DNA from: Synchiropus splendidus
Lineage: Eukaryota > Chordata > Actinopteri > Syngnathiformes > Callionymidae
NCBI RefSeq assembly: GCF_027744825.2
Contig: NC_071347.1
Location: 18,982,001 to 19,046,000 of the forward strand
Direction: 5' to 3'
DNA: 64,000 nucleotides
This document shows positions 56,601 through 64,000 of the stretch, one piece after another. Each line of letters begins with the position of its first letter. Position 1 is the first letter of the stretch. Under the pieces are notes generated by a model that saw only the letters and a list, made by a program, of their open reading frames with translations, was not told the origin of the DNA and searched no databases. The translations under genes and the position numbers were made by a program.

Positions 56601-57719
56601 GAAGATGAAGGTTGGACCATGTTGATGCCGACGTATCGCTGTGATTTCATTCCTCGTCATTTGCATTACAAATGTCTTCTGTTGCTTTCAAGTTCTGTGT
56701 TAATTTGAGCGAAAACCAAGTCTTTTCAAATTCAATAATACTTTCAGTGTCCACAGATCCACCGTAAATAAAATCCACTTCCGTCCGCTCAGCCACTTCC
56801 TTTCACCCTAAAGTGGTCGGTGGATTTGAAATAACATGCCATGCGATAGTCTGAGGGAATATTCATCTGATGTCATCTTGTGTTAAACAAGTGTGCTTTG
56901 TTATGCTCATTAATTTCGGCTTGCTCCACTTGCGGTGTTGCAGCTCCCTTGGCTGGCTGCGAGCCACAGTGTCTCGCTCAAAGAGCCACTTCATCTCTGT
57001 CAGAGGCAGGTGGAAATTCGCAGCAAACTTCTCATTGGACAAAGTGCCTTTCAAACTCCCCTCATATTATCATACAAGCCAGGTGCCAGGTGGGATGTCG
57101 TCTCCTGGTTCTTGTCACGCCGGCATCTCACGTTTCCCATGAATGCAATTGAATTTCAATTTTAGTTGAACAAGTGTATTTTCTGCCACAAGGGAGCGAT
57201 CATGCAAAGATAAACAGCTGGATACAGCCCACCTGTTGGGTATCAAAGTGCGCATGGCCGTTGTGTTAATGGCCGCCCACAATTTTACTGACTCTGACTC
57301 TTTACTGGAACAGTTTTTTTCATTTTTAATTTGATTTAGTTTTCTGTTTTTTTGTGACGCGATACTGACAGCAAACGTGAAAGAGGTTATGCTTTTGATA
57401 GTGTTGGTTGTCCCTCTGTCTTTGTTCAAAATAACTAGAAAAGTTATGCACAGGTTTGGATGAGTCTTTCTGGAAGTGTCTGAAATGAAAGGAGGAACAA
57501 ATGATCCCACTTTGAGAGTGACTCGGATCACCATCTGGATCCAGGAATTCTTTTAAGGATTCTTCAATATTAGGCGATGCAGCTCGACCATTTGTTCCAG
57601 ATTGGTATTAGGACCCAGGAGTTTTTTTTGGCAATGGGAAATTGTGTTAAGGTGGACTGAGGTTTGCGCTCTCTTAGTGCTTTTCTATTTTCGATCATTT
57701 TTTATGTCCGTAAATATGG
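56601..57719. other. Intronic, nothing recognised
   Basis: Unique sequence. Three overlapping plus-strand frames at 56870-57165 and the 139-codon minus frame at 57115-57534 show no known domain and read as chance frames. Confidence 0.45.
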
Positions 57720-58090
57720 CTTTTTAACATTTTCAAGTATTGACCTTAAAAAAAAATTTATTTTCTTTTTTTTAATGTTGTAATATTTGTGTTTACTTTA
57801 TTTCTAACTCTTTCATGTGGATAGACAAATTAGTACTAAAACGCCAATATGAAAACAAAACAAAACAAAAAAATTGGCAAAACAATCTCCAGAACAATAT
57901 TAAAATAAATGAATATGAAGGTGAAATATTATGATTTTTTTTTTTTATGTTGAAAGAAAAGACAAATCATGGAATAATTCAAAATTTGAAATACAGAAAT
58001 AAAAATTACAGTAAGAACACCAACAAAACAATGTAGAATTATTCAAAATAGATTTTTTTAAAGAGATTTTTACATATTTATAGTTTCATA
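57720..58090. other. AT-rich intronic tract
   Basis: A- and T-run-rich sequence (57755-57775, 57865-57875, 57935-57945) without visible element ends. Confidence 0.5.
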
Positions 58091-58579
58091 GTTTCTCCTG
58101 GACCCCCTGAGTGGCAGTTTCAGGTGGAGGGCTGCACTCCGTGTAACGTGGTATGAGTGGCGTTAACTACACAGTGAGTATCACATCACTGTAACCTTTA
58201 AGGTCCCTCACTGTGGCCAACTGAACCATTAGATCCATGCAGGCAGGTCTACTCGATCGGTCTAGTGTGGCTCTTCTTGCGTGATGGAAGTGATAGAGGG
58301 TTATGATACGCAGCAGTAACCTCCTCATGAATTGACTGTATGTTGTTGATGCACTTCACTATGTGATTCTTAAGTGACTCCTCGAGAACCTTGCTTCGCT
58401 GTCATGTCATCGCGTCATATCAGGGTTTATTTATCAGCATCGATGTTATGCAAGCACCTTTGTGGAATTCCGACAAGAATAAACTTCATCAACCGCAGCC
58501 TCCCTCCCGAGATGCTCCGAGGAGACTTTAAAAATGGTGCGTGGAGATGCACTTGCAATGTTTGAAGTGTGACAATAAA
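58091..58579. other. Intronic, nothing recognised
   Basis: Unique sequence, no supported feature. Confidence 0.45.
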
Positions 58580-58910
58580 CCACAGCAAAGAGAATCTGCC
58601 ACAACGCTTTCATTGTTTGGGACTACAGCAAAGCAAAGCATTCAAAATGTATTAAGCGATCGGCCTTTGATGCAGCCGAGCTTTTGACGCAAGCTTTTTA
58701 ACTATGCGATAATAAATATGATTCCTGAGGACTAAAACATAAATCCAGAATTATCTCCGAGCTGCTCATTGTTTGATTATAATAACCGAGCCCAACTTCC
58801 CCCGTCGACTGCACTTGGCCTTGCTCATCTGGAGTGCCAGCTGAAGTAATTAATGCCTCTACTTGTCGACTTTTGCTTGTAAAAAAGTTGTGTATGTGCT
58901 CATCACTTCT
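58580..58910. promoter_or_regulatory. Candidate conserved non-coding element
   Basis: Repeat-free, with GCGATAATAAATATGATTCC, CATTGTTTGATTATAATAACC (SOX-like plus homeodomain cores) and GAAGTAATTAATGCC. It lies 16 kb into intron 1 and has no coding frame. Confidence 0.28.
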
Positions 58911-60507
58911 CAGCGATTAGAAGTGGTACCAAGCCGAGTCACTGGACGACTCAGCGTGACAGGTCTTTTGTCACAGTGCTAAATGTTATAATGGAGACAG
59001 AGCATGAAAGACACGCTTTGATTGAAATCTGTGGCCCCAGAGGTGTTTTTATTTTTATCCTACAGTCTTGAAAAATCAGCCAAAATCTATGGTTCAAAAA
59101 TGTGGATTTGATGTGCAAAATACAACATGCAAACTGGCGCCTAAGTCAGCGAAACTAGAAGCAATAATTGGCATTTTAAGCTATTGATCGCTCATTGTTT
59201 TTGTTGTGTATGTTGTATTTTTTTATATTTTATTTATGCATTTTTATATTCAACAAACATACAAAGAGCACCAGGCCCAAACCAAAACAACAACAACAGA
59301 AACAAAAATAAAAACAAAATCAAACAGAATTCAACTAAGAATAAATAAATAAAAAACGACAGCAGCCAGATGGAACATTCAGTTCGTAGATGAAAAGTCC
59401 AAGGAAGGGTCAGTTCGTCACAAAATAGGCGGAGTCCAAAATGGCAATTTGGCTGAATTTATGAGTCTATTCCAATGTACTTGATAAAGGGATCCCAGGT
59501 CCAATGATATTTTTCCATATTGCCAGCTACAGAAAATCATTCAATTCATCCAGATGTTATGTGTATTTTGTATTTTTAGTGTCAAAATGAACTAGCGGAG
59601 CGCAGTGGGGCTGGTCTGACTGTCTGGGGCAACCAATGTACTTAGAAAAAAGAAAAAAAAAATCCATTGGATGTTGGTGAATCCAATGAACCTTCAGAAA
59701 AATAACTCCTGTGTTTGCCAATTTCTATCCAACCCCAAGGTTAACTGACAAACGTTGAACGTTTCTTGAATTATTCCGATGAACGAAGATTGTCTATTCA
59801 CAAGTCACATCCAGAAAAGCCCAAGGTCAGGATGGATTTTACGACTAAAGAAGCGCAAAAAAAATGGAGCTAATAGTGATGTACGCACGACCGCTCTGGA
59901 AAAAAAAAAAAGAAACTTTAGCTTCACCCGACTGTTTATCTTGTCAGAGTGTCGTCTCGGCAGATGTATTACCGTGAGCTGATTTGATTCTGTGCAAAGG
60001 AAGGTGGACAGGAGAGATTGATGGCGGCATCCCCAGTCAGACAGATAACCGCTGATTCCGCCTGCAGGGGTTTGGTCCGGCCCACTCCTCGGCTGCACCC
60101 TAGACATGTGGAGCGCTGTGGCGAGGAGGTGAACCGTTCCTTCACTCAATGCAAATTCAGAGATGATCCCAGGACGATTGCGCCGATGCGGCCCACAGCG
60201 CTCTGTACCACATGATCCATGTGAGCGCTACACCTGGAAGAGAAACACACACCGGCAGGAGGGTCATTTGTTTAACACAGGTGCATCATGTAGCTCTTAA
60301 ACACACAGACTCATGCACACAAACAGGATTGTTATTAGCCTGTGTGTGTGTGCCTGCAGTACAATTACCGTGTTTTGAGCTTAGTGGACGGTTTGCTAAT
60401 AGGCACACACTTATCAGCTTTAAGTGGCGTTTTAGCTTAAATTGAAGGTGGTGTTTTGAATTTCCCAAATGAGCTATGTTCGCAACTATGAAAGCTTATG
60501 GTAAGGG
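58911..60507. other. Intronic, partly AT- and A-rich
   Basis: 59210-59350 is a low-complexity A-rich tract (AACAACAACAACAGAAAC) followed by sequence that may be an old retrotransposon 3' end. Two A runs lie at 59649-59660 and 59899-59911. A short (TG) run is at about 60342-60353. No exon is supported. Confidence 0.4.
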
Positions 60508-60960
60508 GTGTAAGAAAATATCGAAATGCTCATGCATCGCAATGCTTTATTACGCGATATTGTATCGATATTTTTTGCGGAAATATCACGACACTTGGTT
60601 GTGTGATATTGTTGTGATATTTCAAGTATCGCTATTTCATACATAGATACTTGGATAAGCTGCTGCATTTTTTAATCGTAACATTTTCTTTTTGCACACT
60701 GGAGTAGTTTTGTTAGTTCTGGGAGCGTTGAAGAAATTTTACTGAAAGTATAACTGGACGGACGTAACAATAAACCTGTTTTCATGCACATGATATTGTA
60801 CTTCATTACCTGATTTTCCCCGTTAAAGTGATGGTTCTTATTACAAAATATTGCTGAACTTACAGTACCGCAGTATATCGCAATGTATCGTGTTGCTACT
60901 CCTGTATCGGGATCAGTATTGTATTGCTAGATACCTGCCTGTACACAGTATAACTCTCAA
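60508..60960 (+). mobile_element. AT-rich hAT-like element, longest copy
   Basis: Begins AGGGGTGTAAGAAAATATCG and ends TACCTGCCTGTACACAGTATAA. Body words ACGCGATATTGTATCGATAT, TTTTCATGCACATGATATTG and CAGTACCGCAGTATATCGC parallel the copy at 53095. Several ATATCG and CGATA words recur in inverted orientation across the element, giving self-complementarity. No transposase. Confidence 0.65.
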
Positions 60961-61379
60961 CATGAAAAGTGGAAACTCCTGAGGGAACATAATTTACCTG
61001 TCATTAAAGTGACACTACGGGAATTAAAATTTTATCCAAGTCTCTAACATTTATTTGAACAATGACAAACAACACAAAATAGAAGAAAATAAATGGCTGC
61101 ACACTTTATTTTTAAATCATGGAAAACCATTCATTGGATGGTAAACTGTGAAACTCAACCCCAAAAAGTGAAAAAAAAATCGCAAAACTCATTGAATCTA
61201 CCTTTAAAGGAGAACAGGAAATGAGACCAGCACATGCAAACAGCACTTTCTCTGTGGTTAAGCCAACTAAACTCCACTGCCTTCTTCTATGGATTCAACA
61301 GCCTTCGCTCTAAAGATGAATACGTTCTACATCATTGAACTCAGTCGACATCATTTTCACAAAACTCCTTTGATTTTGA
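60961..61379. other. Intronic spacer
   Basis: Unique AT-leaning sequence. Nothing recognised. Confidence 0.5.
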
Positions 61380-61860
61380 AAACCTCCTTCGATGTCCATT
61401 TATTGCATCATTAGCATGATCTCACCATCAAGCATTAACATTTGCTTTAACCAGCTAAACGCAGCCTGTCGGCCGATGCTGCGTCGCCGTAGCCTTGAAT
61501 ATCCAGCACCACCGTGTGCAGCACGGCGTCTCAGTGTGTCAGCAGATGGTGAAAGGCCGGCGTATAATAGAGCTCAATATTAAGCGCGGCTCACGCTGAG
61601 AGTGTTGCTAGATGCCACGCCGTCGAGTAAAAGAGAAGCAGTGACCTTCTGTCCCATCGTTTACCCTCGCATGCCCCCATACTGCTCTCAAATTACTTTG
61701 TTTTAGCCAATTAAACCCGCCGGCTGAGCGTCACGCAGGCTGATATTTTTCTCACTCACCTGGACCCTTGTGACATTATCGCTCTGTCATCGGGCTTTAA
61801 GTGGGGAATCTCCACATGGCACTGTGCCAACCTAAACCCCACCGTGCCGATCGATGCCGC
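61380..61860. promoter_or_regulatory. Candidate conserved non-coding element
   Basis: Balanced unique sequence with AGCATTAACATTTGC, TAGAGCTCAATATTAAGCG and TTTTAGCCAATTAAACC words and no repeat. A short frame at 61392-61583 has no known domain. Confidence 0.22.
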
Positions 61861-61964
61861 AGCTCTGCCTGTACTTGTGTCTTGGATGAATTGAATTGTT
61901 CGTGTCGTTGTTGACACGCGGCTTACGGAAGTGATGGGATGATGTGTTTGGAGACGTGCTAAAC

Positions 61965-62030
61965 TCTGGCTTGGGGGCCAAAGCAGGACGGCTGAGTCGT
62001 TTCATGTGGCCGTGCAGCTTTACGTTGAAC
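61965..62030 (+). mobile_element. Diverged hAT-like terminus
   Basis: GCTAAACTCTGGCTTGGGGG then CCAAAGCAGGACGGC and TTTCATGTGGCCGTGCAG parallel the terminus at 31665. The opposite end is not seen. Confidence 0.5.
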
Positions 62031-62869
62031 TTTACATTCGATTTTAAATCTAATTCAGGACTCCTGTGTTTTGGAAAAAGCCTTGGACATGCTCTCTGTG
62101 AGTTATAGTAAGCAATTTGATTGTCTCATGACTAAGAATTTCTTGACATTTTTCTGCCCATTCCGATTGACTCCCATGTGTTAAGTACAAAAAAAAAACT
62201 CAGAAGGTTTTGTCGGTCTAGATTTGTTTAGATTGCATTGTTGAATAATGTCTTCTTATGAGAAGCATGAAATATTTTTCATCCTTGTGCTTATGATGTT
62301 GTTTTGGTTGTTCACCATTCCCTTCCCAGTTGACCTAATGGCCCCCTCTTTAACGTTGCCTTCTGCATCTCATGTACTTCAGTCTAATATTCTTGCAGAG
62401 AAAACTGCAGCCCTGTTGTACTCTAAAGTGGTCGTACTGGACAGATTAGCTGCAACCACATTTTCTATTTCTACCAAATGACGTGGTAAGAGATGATCTT
62501 GACCAGATAAAAAATAATTTCCTAATTTTGCCGACAATCCTCCACCTCAAGTTGCCATGTTACTGATCAAGATGCCATATGCTGAGAAGTGGTTCTCCAT
62601 GAAAATGCTTTAATGGCTCAGTAATAGAGAGAAAGACACAACAATGGCGTGGCAGGGGATGAGGGGAGGACTGTGGTGTGTGGTGTTTAACAGCCATACG
62701 ACCACAGATTATGTGCTTGAAGGGGCTGCGTTGAGTGCCAGCAGCGACAGTTGGGCTGGGATTTGATGGTACGGCTTGACTCCGCTCTGAAACACCACTG
62801 GGTCCAGGGCTCATCTCGCTTCCCTCCTCCCGTTCAGGCACCGTGGCCTCGCGTTTGCTCCCCTTCACC
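62031..62869. other. Intronic, nothing recognised
   Basis: Unique sequence. Frames at 62248-62481 (plus) and 62560-62868 (minus) show no known domain. Confidence 0.45.
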
Positions 62870-63180
62870 GGGGAAATGGGAGGCCCCTGCTCCAGCTTGA
62901 TGAGCTCTCACTAATGGCTGCGTCTTTGAACGCTCGACGGGTCCAATAGAGGGTCTTTTTACTTCCCTCCAGCTTGCCTTGGACGGGCATTCGTCAGGCT
63001 GCCTGGCTTTGCACTCATGCCCACATGATGGTGCGCCAAGGGGCTGAAACGTCTGTCATTTGTTTCGCTTTCAAATAAAAGTTGATGATTTACCAATAAA
63101 AGTAGAAGCAGATTTTTTTTTTGAGCTGCAGCTTCGAGAGAGCGAGCTGCCGCACCAATTTTGGGCGTAGGACACAAAGT
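62870..63180. promoter_or_regulatory. Candidate conserved non-coding element
   Basis: Repeat-free block with CTCACTAATGGCTGCG, GGGTCCAATAGAGG, TTCAAATAAAAGTTGATGA and TTACCAATAAAAG words (CCAAT and AT cores). Suspicion only. Confidence 0.2.
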
Positions 63181-64000
63181 GTTCCTCGCTATTCGTTGTC
63201 TCCTTTAGTTTGACAGTCGCAAAACTCGGACCTTTCAGTAGTTAACATAATTTTATGATCTGTTTTGTTGTCCTCCCTGGGAAAAAGTGTGGCTTGTGGG
63301 CCATATGTGGCCGTGTGCGGTAGCCTATGCGGCCCTGCAATAAAAAAAAAAACCAACACATTAATACTCGTTTTTTTCCTCATATGTATTTCATACATTT
63401 TAATTTTATTTTTGTTTCATCAATTCTTTTCTTCCTTTAAGTGTTAGGTTTAGCCACATGTTTATTTATATTTTCTGTACTGTGCATTTAAAAACATTTT
63501 TTTGTAATATAGCCCCAATTTTTTTGATTCCAACAATCACTAAGTTTTATTTTTAATCAATATTTTTGCTTTTTATATTTAAACTAAAATGTTCCATACG
63601 CCCCTCTGATACACCCCGTGTTTGTCAGAGGTCATTGACACCCTTCTTTCTCTCCTCACTCTCCACCTCCTTTGTGCTTTATTAGGAAGTTGAACGTGTC
63701 CTTGGGAAGCGCTTTCTAACTTCTCCCATCTTCACTTCGCTCCTTCTTTCCCCCCTCCGCTTGAAAACTGGGGCGAGGGTCAAAATGGCGAATTTGATAT
63801 AAGAGCTGATGTGCTTCCGTGGAGCACCTTGTCAACTCCAAACAATAGCTCCGCTGGAGACGTTACAGCGAATAACGAATGTTCATGTATTCCCAGAGAA
63901 ATGTCCTCTGCTAGACGGTCCCAGAAGAGACAGGAACATTTGTCTGTAAACATTTTTTTCTCCAGCCTTGGCCTCGTTGGAAACGTTGGGGGGGTGGGGT
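63181..64000. other. Intronic end of window, with a repeat trace
   Basis: GTGTGGCTTGTGGGCCATAT then GTGGCCGTGTGCGG (63288-63320) looks like a worn hAT-like terminus followed by an A run at 63342-63351. 63360-63600 is AT-rich. The rest is unique. The window ends in intron 1 with a G run. Confidence 0.4.

Noticed and set aside
57115..57534. 139-codon minus-strand frame, longest outside repeats in intron 1
   Set aside because: No recognisable domain, no paired splice sites of quality, and overlapping plus frames of similar length. Expected by chance in 64 kb.

Overview
This is vertebrate nuclear DNA, almost certainly from a ray-finned (teleost) fish. It has no bacterial-style gene packing. It is littered with short non-autonomous DNA transposons (hAT-like and pogo/Tigger-like), decayed non-LTR retrotransposon tails and microsatellites, and nearly every open reading frame is a chance frame in non-coding or repeat DNA. 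Only one stretch looks like a real host coding exon.

That exon is at 42529-42682 on the plus strand, inside the only strong CpG-rich block of the window (about 42290-43090). It encodes 51 residues plus one base, opens at a good Kozak start and ends at a canonical AG|GTAAGC donor. The peptide aligns with the A/B-domain N-terminus of vertebrate retinoic-acid-receptor-related orphan receptor alpha, isoform 1 (RORA/NR1F1): SEPG, RRETP, APVRRQ and SSTNR|G occur in the same order and the intron phase agrees. The window is therefore read as upstream intergenic DNA (1 to about 42.3 kb), the rora isoform-1 promoter with exon 1, and the first 21.3 kb of a very long intron 1 (42683-64000). The next exons, encoding the DNA-binding domain, are not in the window.

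The rest is repeats plus unique non-coding DNA. The most striking repeat is a family called here family A: seven copies, about 570 bp when complete, with terminal inverted repeats TACCGTAATTTCCAGACTATA and a nested internal hairpin whose 41-nt arms match 39/41 in the copy at 6943-7352. Others are a 195-bp MITE with roughly 50-bp inverted ends and a near-perfect 8-bp target duplication (1837-2031), two pogo-like families with TA duplications (8298-8992; 34469-34806 and 14226-14347), a hAT-like family with copies at 50781-51442 and 11304-11747, an AT-rich family (53095, 60508, 31290), a GGGGGCCAAATCTGGCC-ended hAT family, and two non-LTR reverse-transcriptase remnants (2311-2985, 38690-38842). 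A 450-bp tandem duplication lies 1.3 kb into intron 1.

Several islands of unique, balanced sequence with dense homeodomain, POU or forkhead-like words (for example 5430-6050, 10430-10980, 37900-38200, 58580-58910) are plausible conserved non-coding enhancers of a developmental gene. Only comparison with other genomes can confirm that. CTCF-like words at 22495, 32218 and 51384 and one near-consensus ROR response element at 43696 are candidate regulatory sites. I found no tRNA, rRNA, CRISPR array, intact transposase or second host gene.
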